A DNA stretch of 64,000 bases from Lindgomyces ingoldianus (lineage: Eukaryota; Ascomycota; Dothideomycetes; Pleosporales; Lindgomycetaceae), in contig NW_022985190.1 in assembly GCF_010093535.1 (NCBI RefSeq), positions 387,443 to 451,442 of the forward strand, read 5' to 3'. This document shows, piece after piece, positions 33,856 through 44,570 of the stretch. Within the stretch, counting starts at the first letter, position 1. Each line of letters begins with the position of its first letter. Both the position numbers and the translations under genes were made by a program. The notes beneath the pieces were generated by a model. It searched no databases. It had not been told where the DNA came from and saw only the letters and a program-made list of their open reading frames with translations.

Positions 33856-34290
33856 ATGATCCGAGCCTGGGATAAGCCGGCACCTTCCGATATCTCCCCC
33901 GTCTGGTATAGCTCTTTGGCAGGTTCTGACACATTAACTGCAGATGTCAGAGAGTTTCGGGTTCAAATAAAGGGGTTGTTTATTGAAGGTGAACAAGACA
34001 AAGATGGTTCCAAACACACAAGCGATCAATGTCTTGCTTACTTAAGGTCTTTTAACAAGCTTCTGCTTCATATACAAAAGTCTACTGGCAATACTGTGCT
34101 GAAAAGCGAAGCCACTCAGCAACTAGTTGTCAGTGCTAACGGAATCTGCCCGATGGTTATTAGCCACATACCGGGCACCAAAGACGCTTGGAAGAATTCA
34201 ATGGGCTGTAGCACACCAAGCATTGCGGTAGACAGTAACGGATTCGCCTCTCTGAACAGCTTCGGGGCTAGGTGCGACACAAGATCTTGA
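33856..34290 (+). CDS. Hypothetical protein, 144 residues
   Basis: Open frame starting MIRAWDKPAPSDISPVWYSS and containing LAYLRSFNKLLLHIQKSTG. No signal peptide, membrane helix or recognisable motif. Composition is protein-like but no family can be named, and a chance ORF is possible. Confidence 0.22.
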   Translation: MIRAWDKPAPSDISPVWYSSLAGSDTLTADVREFRVQIKGLFIEGEQDKDGSKHTSDQCLAYLRSFNKLLLHIQKSTGNTVLKSEATQQLVVSANGICPMVISHIPGTKDAWKNSMGCSTPSIAVDSNGFASLNSFGARCDTRS

Positions 34291-34304
34291 GAATAGTGCC
34301 GCAC

Positions 34305-35282
34305 GGCAATTAGGTAGCACGCGCTTAGAAGGAGCGGAGACTTCCGTACGTCTTCGAAAAGAGTATCCGTCGGAGTCGGTGGGTTAAATGATACCCACCG
34401 CTAATAGTTACCCTAAAACAGCGCAAATAAACTCAACGTATCCTGTTCGTTAATCAACTGTTTTAAGACTAGGCTGTCAGATAAGCCTCGGGGTGGCGTA
34501 TTCGCTGTAGTCTGATCTCTAGGTAGGAAGCCAGACTTAGTAGTCACTTCGCGGAGCAAAAATAAGGGTTCTAGGCCCTCTTTAGTACTCCATTTTCTAA
34601 GCTCGGCCTGAGTGATAGGTTCGTCCTGATCTGGAGGCTGTTTCCGAGTCGACTCGCCTGCCACAGTTTTGAAGACTCCAGATCATCCAATCTTTGGACA
34701 ACAGTGCTCACAGTCTGCTCAGGTCGTTCATATTCAGTTACTGAGGTGAGATAAGACGACTAGCGATTATAAATATGGGCGAACCTACCCTCAAGACTCA
34801 GATTGGCACTTGCAGGCACTCCATTGCCTGGCCCAGCTCGATGCACTTGAACACGACTGGTGCTGCTTTGCTCATTCAAAAGACCACGTCTGACTTATTT
34901 TTTCACACCTAGGACATGTTCTTCCGACTGTCGACTGGTAACATCGACCGCACGCCGTAAATGCTTTGGAGGCACGACCCCGGTCTGGAGGCACTGGGAA
35001 CTGGCTTACGCATAATACATACCGATAATGCGGCGCACCCCAAGGGTGGCATGAGTGTGTTAAGAAACACGCAAATGACAGGTATTTGATGACAACGGGT
35101 CCTGATTGAGGTTTGAGCCTGGCTAAGGGTGATGTCGCCGTGACACTAGGCCAGCTTTAGATAGATAGCGCTATCCTCAGGTCTTTTCGATCTATGAATA
35201 GCCAAATTCGCATTTTCTTGTCCGTTAAACATGCACCTTATAATTTTAACTACATATTGGCGGGTTCCGTCAATCTTTCTCC
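34305..35282. other. Gene-free stretch
   Basis: Only a short minus-strand frame (34413-34664, no recognised domain). Otherwise nothing is seen. Confidence 0.35.
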
Positions 35283-37173
35283 CTATAACTTCGCTCCTAC
35301 TCCCACCTCTACCCTCTCCTCATCCGCCCTAACCCCCTGCAACGCCTCGACAAGCACCCACAACCTATGCGCCCCAATCTTCCTCAACACCTTCCCCCTG
35401 CCCTCCCTAAACCTCTCATCATAAACCCCCTCCCTCAAAACCTCAACGTCCTGGTCCCCAAAAACCGTGACTACATCCTCACTCCCCCACCCCTCTCCCC
35501 TTATAATCCTAATAAAATACTCGGCCATCATCTGCGCAGACTTTTTGCTAAGCACAGGGAGGTGGAGGTTGTAGTTTTGGAGAAGAAATGCGACGTCGAG
35601 TTCGTGGCTGCTAAGGCCGTGGAATGGGCCTGGGAAGGGGTTTGTGGCGTGGAAGTGGTAGCGGTAGGATTTGGCTACACTGGGGGATGAGGGTGAAGGG
35701 AATGGAAAGGCTTTCCAGCCGGTGTGGACGCAAAGAGATGGGAGGTAGAAACGGAGTTCTGTGCAAAGGGTAAGGAGACCTCTCTTTTGAGAGGAGAGAG
35801 AAGAGGTGGGGAGGAGGTTGTAGGCCGATAGTAGGGAGTGCGTTTCAGAAGGGGAGAGGTGTTGTTTGCAGAGGGCGTAGAGGGTGGGGAGGGATTTGGG
35901 GTTGTCGAGGATGCGGGCTTTGAGGACGGTGCCCTGGTTGATATATGGATCAGCGACGAATTGCTGGTAGAGAAATAAGAGGAAGAGTGGCGGAGAAATG
36001 GAGAAAAAACAGACATACATCATGCGCCGTATCTCCGACTACAAACTCCCTACACCACCTCGGTTTATGAATGCCCTCTCTCCCTCCAGCCAAAATATCC
36101 AACGTCACTCCCCCCTTCAACCACACCCCATCCACACACCCACAGAAATGCTGTGCAAGCGGCAACTTCTCGCACATTTCCTCCCACGGCATTTCCCTCA
36201 ACCTCTTCACTCTCTCCTCCTTCCCCAACCTCCCATCCAGTCCAAGATACCTAAGCTGATCAGCATACATCCTATTCTGCCATCCCATCCCCCTCGGTTT
36301 CCTCAACGTCACATCCCCCGACATAACCCCGACCCTCTCAAACAACCTCTCCCCCTCCCCCTCTCCCGCATTTCCCCCTCTCCACAACAATGTACTCAAT
36401 GCAATCGCACCTGCACTCTCCCCCATCGCGGTAACATTCCGCGGATCGCCTCCAAATCCCCTAATACACCTTTTAACCCACCTGCATCCATTCACTAAAT
36501 CCTTATACCCATAATTCCCCGCAGCCCCAACCTCACTACTCGCCAGAAACCCGAATATGCCTACGCGGTAGTTGAGTGCGACACCGATGATCGGTTTTCC
36601 AATTTCTGCGGCATGGGAGACAAGGGAGGAGAGTGAGTATTGTGGCCAGGAGTTTGAACCCATGGAAAGAGCGCCGCCATGGACCCAGATGAGGACGGGC
36701 AAACCTGGCTCTGGTCCCCCTCCTTTAATTCCATTCAGATTTGAGGATAGAGCGCAGAGTGGTACGGTGACATTTGCATGCAAACACTCAAACTCATCAA
36801 ATCTCTCCGTCTCCCCCTGGCCTTCTTCCGTCTTCAACGTGTGAGGGCCGACGAGTGTGAGATCCCAGGCCTGGGCACCCAGTTTTTGTGGGCACGAGGG
36901 TCCGAAGTGAGTTGCATCGTATACAGCCCCGCTGCTATCGTTGGGAGTTAACGTAGTTATGGGGATGGAATCTTGCCATCGGCTTGGTATGATCGCATAT
37001 TTGAGGCCGCGAAATTGGATGGTGGATGTGGATTCTGAGATTTTCCCGCGAAGGGTGCATGATAGCGTGGGGTGGTGCAGGAGATCTGGAGGTTGGAATT
37101 GGAATGGAGACGGAGACATGGGGTGGGAATGGGAATGGAATAAGTGAGTTAGGGTTGGATGACTCGTGGCCAA
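35283..37173 (-). CDS. Type B carboxylesterase, second copy
   Basis: Two exons, 36019-37173 and 35283-35963, joined by a 55-bp intron (GTATGT...ACCAG). STIQFRGLKYAIIPSRWQDS starts the fold, PVLIWVHGGALSMGSNSWPQ carries the oxyanion hole, and GFGGDPRNVTAMGESAGAIA holds the nucleophilic Ser. The C-terminal exon has HATNPFPGPFHGLSSHELDV, the His region. About 610 residues. The N-terminus is His/Pro-rich with no clear signal peptide. Family features match the esterase at 15.8-17.6 kb, and ATGTGGGGC stands 93-100 bp upstream of the start, as in the catabolic cluster 20 kb away. That suggests common regulation. Substrate unknown. Confidence 0.88.
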
Positions 37174-37265
37174 TCAGAGGAGAGACAGAAAAGGAGAAGT
37201 AGGGAATGGATTGGGTTGGATTTGAGATAAACACAAGACATGGAGGCGCATTAATGTTAATGTAC

Positions 37266-37273
37266 ATGTGGGG
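37266..37273 (+). promoter_or_regulatory. ATGTGGGG element upstream of the second carboxylesterase
   Basis: Followed by CAATGAGCGGGG, so GTGGGG and GCGGGG cores sit 13 bp apart, both fitting the SYGGRG consensus of CreA. Located about 95 bp from the start codon. Confidence 0.45.
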
Positions 37274-37594
37274 CAATGAGCGGGGTAAGAATTGCCGATG
37301 CAGATCGAATTCCAGGCTTACGATATTGAAAACCATTTAGCTTGCAAAGGAGAAGAAAATAATGGATATAGAATTGTGATGGTGGTACAAAGCCCGTATG
37401 GTTAATGCTGGGGATATCTTGCCATGAACTTATCACTGAGACTAGTGTGAGTGGAACTAGACTGTCATTCGTAAACATCGTAACCGTCGTAAAATCCATA
37501 CCTGCCTAGGACTGCTTTTCATCTTCATTTTTTGTTCACTCATTCGTCTCAAGCAGAAATACTCATAAGCCGAAAATTTCACACCCAGTCAGGT

Positions 37595-39686
37595 TTAGTC
37601 CTCATCCTCCTCCTCGCCCAACTCCACCCCAAACTCGGCGCAAACGTCCCATCGGTCCCCCTTAGCACTCCTACTCACATACTTGGTGAACCTCAAAACA
37701 CCTCTATCCCTTAAGACAATGCCGACATTGTTCCAACCTGCGGGCTGCGAAAACAGCACGCCATCATCTTCGTCATCACCTGCGCTTCTATAAACAGCAG
37801 GATCCGCTTTCGTTTTTCGACGTTGTCCTGCCCCAGTATGTGTTGCTGGGTCAGGGGCGCCGCCGCTAGCGGTGTTATTGTCATCTTCTTCGCCTGCCAT
37901 GTACATTTCGTAGCCTCCTACTTCTTCGTCTTCTTGCGTCGTCGGGTCTGCCGCAGATGTTGAAGCTTTAGCTTTTCCGTTGCTGCTAGCGGCCGACCCG
38001 TTATGTTGTGCGCGAGCAGTCGTATCGTCTGCCTCTTCCTCTTCCTCTTCTTCTTCTACTTCTTCATCCTCACCCCACCCCTTGGACGGCGTGATGCCAA
38101 GACATACTTCTAATTGCGGGTCTTCCTCTTCGTAGGCAGTAGCAAGCGTATAGTCCATACCACGTCTGAATCGACGGGCGTAAATATTGCTCTTGGTCAG
38201 TGTGATACCGGTGACAAGCGATATCCATTTGGTAAACGCTGGGTGCGGGAATAGAATATCGACTAGGTCATCGTACGGAGTCAACTTCTCGGTATCGGGG
38301 TATGGTATGGTAGGAGGAACCGGATTTACTGCCATTCGGTAGAGAAATCGGTGCTTATGCGGAGGTCGTGCAACGCCCACCTTCGATGCCTTGTAAAAAG
38401 GGTTGGTTGGGAGGGTAGGCTCCGCTTCGAGATCCTTCGACTCAATGTATTCGCGCAGACGAGCCGAAAACTTAGGGGACAGAAATTCAGCTAAGCGTAG
38501 AGAAGATTCGTCTGAAAACATGCCGGCAAGCTCTTCTACAGTATCAGGGGTGAGATACTGCGGATTCATGTACTTGATAAGGAAATCAAACTCATCGGCG
38601 GTCAGTTCCTCCTCTTCTTTATTCACATTATCTTCCCAGTGAGGATTCTCGACCCAGTGCGGTTGTGGCTGGTCGAAGACATCCGCTTTACCACCCTGCA
38701 ATTGCGCGAGAGAACTGCGTTCCGCAAGCTTCTCTTCCAGACCTTCCTCGTAACCTACCTCGCCTTCTTGGGGGATGTGGAACCACCCGGAAATGGCCAT
38801 TCGAACACGGCCTCCATCATCCTCTTCCGGCTCACCTGGACCTCTCCTGTATACCTCTTCGACGTCATGGAAGCTCTCCCCCGGCGTCACCGTGAAGAAG
38901 GAAAGCTGATTCCATGCCGGCGGGATCGTAACGGAGATATCCGGCTCAGGCACTTTGACATCATCGCCATCGGGTGTCTTCAGGTCCCGTGTGGGAAATA
39001 GACGGAGCGCGCCACCCCACTCGGGCTTCCAGGGGCGGTCGGGATCGAGGAGATAGAGGATCCAGCTCACGCGCCGACTTCCAATGACGTCGTCGTGACA
39101 CAGCAAGTGGCAGCCAGGTGTGTAGACATTCTAGACATGGTCAGCTCCCGTATCCGCCGACGTCCAGCACGTATATGCGTATAATGTATATTTGCGCAGC
39201 GTACCACAGCCATGTCCGTCTTCACTCCGCTCAAGGGCCCGGAGCCGGTTATTGAGGACAGGTATTTGCGGAAGGCCGACGAGTACAGCGAGTCGCGAAG
39301 CTGCAGGAGCGAGGGCAGGCGGCGGAGGGCAGCATCGTCGAGCCCATCGAGGTTCGCGAGATCGCCAGACTGGTGGATCTTGTAGATGTCCGTCTCCTTC
39401 GGCGTGAAGGAAATGTTTTTGCGAATCTCGTTGCGCACATTGCGGAGGAGGGTGTCGTCGACAAGGTGCTGGATCACCGCGTGCTTGTACCTAGACACTT
39501 CAGTCAGAGGAAAAGCTGTATGGTATAGAAGTGCACGTACGGCTGCGAGGTGGCGTAGAAGTCGGTATACTGCTGCAGCACCTTAGCGTCGAACAATCCC
39601 TTCCGAAAGTTGCTTTGGGCTTCCGTGTCCGAGATAGCACGCTTCTTAGAACTGCCATTGGCAGCCGCCTCGTTCTTTCGCTTCAT
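37595..39686 (-). CDS. ofd1: Prolyl hydroxylase of ribosomal protein uS12 (Ofd1/Tpa1/OGFOD1 family)
   Basis: Three exons from ATG 39686. The N-terminus has a nuclear-localisation-like stretch (MKRKNEAAANGSSKKRAI). The catalytic 2OG-Fe(II) domain shows HLLCHDDVIGSRRVSWILYL (HxD), GESFHDVEEV (third ligand) and RVRMAISGWFH (2-oxoglutarate-binding Arg). A second, degenerate double-stranded beta-helix domain follows, as in Tpa1, interrupted by an acidic run of about 13 Glu/Asp and a low-complexity Ser/Thr/Ala linker. About 630 residues, normal for filamentous fungi. The enzyme hydroxylates a conserved proline of uS12 (Rps23) and, in fission yeast, links oxygen to sterol-regulator turnover. The identification is secure. 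Confidence 0.93.
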
Positions 39687-40498
39687 TGTAGCTGGACAGG
39701 AAGTGTGGGAGAGGAGCTGGAGCTAGATAAATATTGAAATTTTCTGTGCGGAGCATTGACGACGGGATCACTCCACTATGGCCCCTCCGCAGAGGTGCCG
39801 GTCGACTTTCCTTGTTTCCCCACCCCTCATGACACTTCTTGCGTTCGCATCCAACATAACGCCATTAATGTTCTGAACGCCTTGGGCACGGAAGCACGGA
39901 TCGAAGGCTGTTCTTGAGGTGGTGGCAGAGAATAGACTTTTGCGCCGAGGAGCATGAGCTCCGGTTGGGTGAGTCTCGCGGCTGCATGCTTCCTATACAT
40001 CACCTAGCGGCGGTGACGGCTGCTTGCATTCACCTATATCAAAGCCAATCGCTCTAATCATCGTTCCTGCGATATGGCCTCTCTCGTCCTCTGGCCTCTG
40101 TCCAACGCCTGTTCGCTACTTGATCTTGTCACCTGACGTGGAATAGGAGACGCTCACACAGGACAGAAATTTTCATCCTGTTGACGTTCTTACTGACTCC
40201 AGCAAGAACTTTGCCAGATAGAGTCCACCCTAGTTGTGTTCCACGTTTTGGTGGTAAAATACTGTACAGCATGCTCACGTCTGGCGCGTGGTATGTTAGC
40301 AGGGCAGACTTGATCATTCAAGCATCTTGCTGGAAGAAGGCAGAACATCAACAGGATACCACTTTCTGTCATACATTGCCCCCCCCATCGTGTTCCAAAT
40401 TAAGTGATTAGGATGCAGTAGAGCTGCCAAAAGAAAATAGCTCGAACGCCGATCCATGCACGCCACAGGTCGGCCACAAACACAACCACAGCCACGCC
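39687..40498. other. Intergenic region upstream of ofd1
   Basis: About 810 bp between the TPC1 stop and the ofd1 start. I see no gene; a run of eight C occurs near 40380. Confidence 0.45.
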
Positions 40499-41591
40499 TC
40501 ACTCTTCACCGAGCGTCTCCATAGCCAGCAAGATAGCCATGGCTTGTTCATAAGTCCACATGGTCACCGCGCTGGCTGGAGCAGCCTTCAGCAGACTGAC
40601 CGTCAGCCCCCGGTACATCCCCCTCCTCCCCTCGATCTTCCAAATTTGAAGGAGAGTGCTTGCGACTCCGTTGTATAAGGGTATGTTCCGGTGGACATAC
40701 CTGGACCGCATCGGGCCTTGAACCTGCAGTCTTTTGCGTGTTGTGTCGAGCGGGTAGACGGCGGTCTTGGAGAGGACGCTCGCGATGACTCCAGCGACGG
40801 CATCCGACGTTCCGAAGGGCATTGGAATGGGCGAGTTGGACAGAATGGGCTTCAGTACCTCGTAGCTAGCGAAGAAGAGTCCCATGTATGGCACGATCTG
40901 GCTCACGCCCGCTCCGAGGCCGCGGAAGAAGCCCCCCGGTCCCTCATGTTCCGCAATGTGTCGGACCGACGCCGCGATGGAGGGATAGACGCGGTCGCAC
41001 CCTTGAGCAGCAAAACGCGTACGGAGAAGGTCGAGGGGGTAGGTGAGGGTGGTTGCGCAAGCACCGGCAGTCGCTCCACTTATAAACGAGTTGGCAGGGC
41101 TTGGCAGCTTGTACGGCTGGGGAATCGCGTCAAGAAGGTGTGAACAGTACGTGTAGGCCGAGAACTGGAGGCCGCCATAGGCGAGGTACAGGCCCTCGGC
41201 GGGGATGTTGCCCTTCCAGAGCCCAGTGAGCCCCTCCTCGCGGAGGATGTGCTTGAGGGTGCCGAGGGTGCCTTTGTAGACGGGCCCAGTGACACCGCGG
41301 ACACTGAGGGGGTCAGAGAGCGAGTGCACCTGGAGCTGGAGGCGGATCTTGATGACGTCGAGGGGAGCGATCACGAAGCTGCGCGCGAGGCATCGTCAGA
41401 GGAGGAGTACTTCTGGCATGTTTGGGAGCGCTCCTACCGCGACACGAGGCCTGCGACGGCGCCTGCAACAGCCACCTGCTGCTGTGAGCCCTAAAAAGAA
41501 AGCCAGTCAGCTCGACTTATCGAAGAGAGAGACGTGCTAGTGGGGGGGTTGCTGTTACCTCATCCTTCAGCTGGACGACTCCGCCAGACAT
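40499..41591 (-). CDS. TPC1: Mitochondrial thiamine pyrophosphate carrier
   Basis: Three exons: 41559-41591 ([11 protein letters not shown]), 41438-41490 ([18 protein letters not shown]) and 40499-41378. Three mitochondrial-carrier repeats are present with PxD/ExxR/K signatures: [27 protein letters not shown] and [14 protein letters not shown], plus [20 protein letters not shown] and [15 protein letters not shown]. The translated length is 321 residues, as expected for fungal TPC1. It imports thiamine pyrophosphate across the inner mitochondrial membrane. The two small 5' exons recover the conserved first helix and would be missed if the gene were started at the internal MIAPLDV. It is divergent from the adjacent dioxygenase gene across 231 bp. 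Confidence 0.95.
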
Positions 41592-41822
41592 GCACCCAAC
41601 GCCTCTCGTGCGGAGTACCTCTGTGTGGGCAAGACACAGCCGGATAGTCCGATGTGGTGACGAGAATATATAGGCAGCCCGGCAGCCCGGTTGTCGTGTT
41701 TGAGACCTCGGGCACACGACCCGACCGTTGAAAAGTTGAGGCGCCCGCCCCCCCCCGCAAAGCAAGCTCAGCTCGGTGATCGACGGCCTGTCTTCACTCC
41801 CGCCCGACGGACGCCTGTGAAC
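41592..41822. promoter_or_regulatory. Divergent promoter of TPC1 and the butyrobetaine-dioxygenase-like gene
   Basis: 231 bp separating two starts, both for mitochondrial proteins. Contains a GC-rich tandem (GGCAGCCCGGCAGCCCGG near 41671) and a run of nine C at about 41749. No site can be named. Confidence 0.45.
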
Positions 41823-43262
41823 ATGTCCCTGAATCTCACCACCAAGCTCCCCCTCCGCGCCTTACTGTCCGCGGCCACGCGTGCTGGTCCACGCCGTTGT
41901 GCACCCGCTGCGTCGCTGCAGAAGAATGCTGCAACCACGCTGGCGGTGGTGCGTCGCTTCTGGACCAGCACGCCGCACGCCGCGACCCCCGCTCGCCAGG
42001 AGCATCTCGTCCACGATGCCTCCAACGCCGGCCAGCTGGACGGCAAGCCCGCCAGGCACGTCGCCGTGAACATCGATGGCGACCCGCGCGTGTTCGACAC
42101 CGTGTTCCTGCGCGACAGCTGTACCTGCGCGCAGTGCGTCAACCCGGACAGCAAGCAGAAGCTGTTCCAGACGTCCGACATCCCAGAGGACCTGGAAGGC
42201 GCGTGTCGGACTGTGGTCGACAAAGAGAAGGGATGGGTCGTGGAGCTGGTCTGGAAGAACGATGTGCCCGGATACGGGGTTGAACACCGGACAAGACACT
42301 CGATTGACTGGCTGCGACGCGCCCTAACCACGGAATTGGAGCTCAGGGGAGGCGTGAGGAGCGACGAGAGGGTGCTCTGGGACAGGGAGATCATCACCAA
42401 GAATAACAAATGGGTTGACTACAAAGCCTATATGGCTGAGGATGAAGTGCTGTTTGATGCCCTAAGCCATCTGAACAAGTACGGCTTGCTCTTCCTCAAA
42501 AACGTGCCAGACTCCGAAGAGGGCGTGGTGGATATCGCAGGCCGAATCGGCACGCTCAAGGACACATTTTATGGCCGTACCTGGGATGTTAAATCCAAGC
42601 CCCATGCCGAGAACATTGCCTACACCAATGTGTTCCTCGGCCTGCACATGGATCTGCTCTACACCTCCAACCCGCCGCATTTGCAGCTACTCCACTCCCT
42701 GCGTGCGCGCGCTCCGAAAGGCGAGTCCTTCTTCAGTGACTCGTTTCACGCTGCGCACACGCTGCACTCAAGGTCAGCCTTCCACTTCCGCACCCTGTGC
42801 ACCTTCCCCGTGACCTATCACTACCACCACGACAATCATCACTACCACTACACTCGCCCCACCATCGAGCTGTTCCCCTACCCTAAGTACAGCGAGCCTA
42901 CCAATCTAGCCATTCGGAATATAAATTGGTCCCCACCCTTCCAAGGGCCCTTTGAAGCCCGCATTGGCGGAGAGAACCAGTCAGCGCTAAGAAACTACCT
43001 CTCTGCATCGAATTCATTTGAGAAACTCCTCAGTTCTGAGGAGAATATGTACGAGTATAGGCTGGAGGAAGGAGAATGTGTCATATTTGATAATAGGAGA
43101 GTCCTGCACGCGCGTAGAGCTTTCGATGCCAGCAAAGGCGAGCGATGGCTCAAGGGTGCGTACGTGGACGACGATGTCTTCTTCTCCAAGTTGAGGGTTC
43201 TCGAGGAGAGGTACAAGGGGAACTGGATTGCGGATGGGGTCACTAGGCCTGCCGTCAAGTAG
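41823..43262 (+). CDS. Gamma-butyrobetaine/trimethyllysine dioxygenase family protein
   Basis: Intronless, 479 residues from ATG 41823; the frame is open further up, but MSLNLTTKLPLRALLSAATR begins a typical mitochondrial presequence. An N-terminal zinc-binding module shows FLRDSCTCAQCVN with a downstream His. The catalytic domain has NVFLGLHMDLLYTSNPPHLQ (HxD), GECVIFDNRRVLHARRAF (distal His and 2OG Arg). These are the features of BBOX1/TMLHE, which catalyse steps of carnitine synthesis. An unusual His-rich stretch (HYHHDNHHYHYTRP) lies in the middle of the catalytic domain. Third-position GC is higher than in genes to the left. Which of the two reactions is catalysed cannot be decided here. 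Confidence 0.9.
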   Translation: MSLNLTTKLPLRALLSAATRAGPRRCAPAASLQKNAATTLAVVRRFWTSTPHAATPARQEHLVHDASNAGQLDGKPARHVAVNIDGDPRVFDTVFLRDSCTCAQCVNPDSKQKLFQTSDIPEDLEGACRTVVDKEKGWVVELVWKNDVPGYGVEHRTRHSIDWLRRALTTELELRGGVRSDERVLWDREIITKNNKWVDYKAYMAEDEVLFDALSHLNKYGLLFLKNVPDSEEGVVDIAGRIGTLKDTFYGRTWDVKSKPHAENIAYTNVFLGLHMDLLYTSNPPHLQLLHSLRARAPKGESFFSDSFHAAHTLHSRSAFHFRTLCTFPVTYHYHHDNHHYHYTRPTIELFPYPKYSEPTNLAIRNINWSPPFQGPFEARIGGENQSALRNYLSASNSFEKLLSSEENMYEYRLEEGECVIFDNRRVLHARRAFDASKGERWLKGAYVDDDVFFSKLRVLEERYKGNWIADGVTRPAVK

Positions 43263-44220
43263 AACGGCCATGTTTGATGCATTGCAAATATCGGTGTTAT
43301 CTTTACGGGAGTAGCTTGGATCACCAAGGCTTTGCGTACCCCTCGATAGGGGCGTATGGCTGAAATGAAAAGTCTTTGTTCTTAGGTGTCCGCGGACCCA
43401 TTGCCAGCCTGAGAAGTGCAGTGTCCAAGGACGTAGTTCTAAGTCACGAGCTGAGAAGGACTGGTAGCATCTGAATCAGGGAAGTGCAAGCTCTGCCTTC
43501 TCCTGGCCTTCTTCCAACCGTGCACCTACTCTAGACACAACTTCTCTACCCTGAACGCTCTTGATTTTCATACACTATCAATATCATGCACACCAAACCT
43601 TTATCATCGGAACATCCACCTCCTAGGCCATGGTCAAAGAGTCCAGTCGCCGCTGCCGCCCTACAAGTCACCTTAGAGCCCAAGCCAGGCTACCTCTGTC
43701 CTAGAAGATTGCAACTGTTCCTTGCAATATCTATCGTCTTTATCGCAGTTTGTGACGCACGCTAAAAAAGTATGTCCAGTTGCATTCTCCACTCTCACGC
43801 GGTTTCTAGTTGCTTGGTTCGGACTCTCGGTTTTAGCCTTGTGGTTCGGGCAATCACACGGACGTCTTCTCGTCGCTTCAACCGGATATCTTGCCCCTTA
43901 ACTGTGACGTCGATTAGCAATCTGATATTGAATTCTTCATCACAAGCAGTAGGCATAGCCAACCGGTACAACCTAGCTCTCCATCCTGATGACGTGTAGT
44001 GCTCTCCAGCCCAATCAGCTTTCTTCGCTGCAACTACTTCGGGTCCTCTTTCCTAGCGCCTTTGTCCAGGTAAATATACCATCCGGTGGCACAGCATCAT
44101 TCACAAGGCTCCACTATGCTCTCCAATAGGAGACTTATACCCAGCACCACTCTGCATGGGGACCTGGTTTACGTCAGCGGCTTCTGCGACGCGTTCTTAC
44201 CACTAGTTTCTCGAAGGTAA
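43263..44220. other. Gene-free stretch with possible relics
   Basis: A short frame at 43585-43766 ends in a hydrophobic segment (LFLAISIVFIAVCDA) but no family is recognised. Nothing else is supported. Confidence 0.35.
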
Positions 44221-44223
44221 TAA

Positions 44224-44390
44224 TGTACGAGTCAAGAAGTGAATATGTGAAATACGCCTGCTTGAGCTACTGTTGGAGTGACCAATCCGGACCATTTCCA
44301 TCCATACTATCCACTACTCCTAGCACCATCTCTCAGTTTACCAAAAAAAATACCCTGGTCCATTATTCCCAACACTGTTAGAGACGCTAG
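44224..44390 (+). pseudogene. HET-domain relic
   Basis: The frame reads YESRSEYVKYACLSYCWSDQ and ends at TAG soon after. KYACLSYCWG is the hallmark N-terminal motif of fungal heterokaryon-incompatibility (HET) domains. Downstream motifs (LPxTFxDA, YLWIDxLCI) are not found in any frame, so only a scrap survives. It lies just beyond the 3' end of the P450 gene. Confidence 0.5.
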
Positions 44391-44570
44391 CCGTATGTAT
44401 CTCGACCGATCCTGAATCAAACACTACAGGAACTTGAGGCTATGATCTCTTTTATCGGAGGTGTTCCGTCTTGCACAATTGGTGTACTGGGTTATGGAAT
44501 CTCACTCTCCAAGTTTGACAGGAGACATGTTTTTAACTATTACTCTCTACCTTCATCCAACAACGCAAGC

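Noticed and set aside
41691..41822. Upstream in-frame start of the butyrobetaine-dioxygenase-like gene
   Set aside because: The extension is low-complexity and lies in the divergent promoter; the presequence begins at 41823.
43585..43766. Possible transporter N-terminus
   Set aside because: One hydrophobic segment only, followed by a stop; no continuation in any frame.
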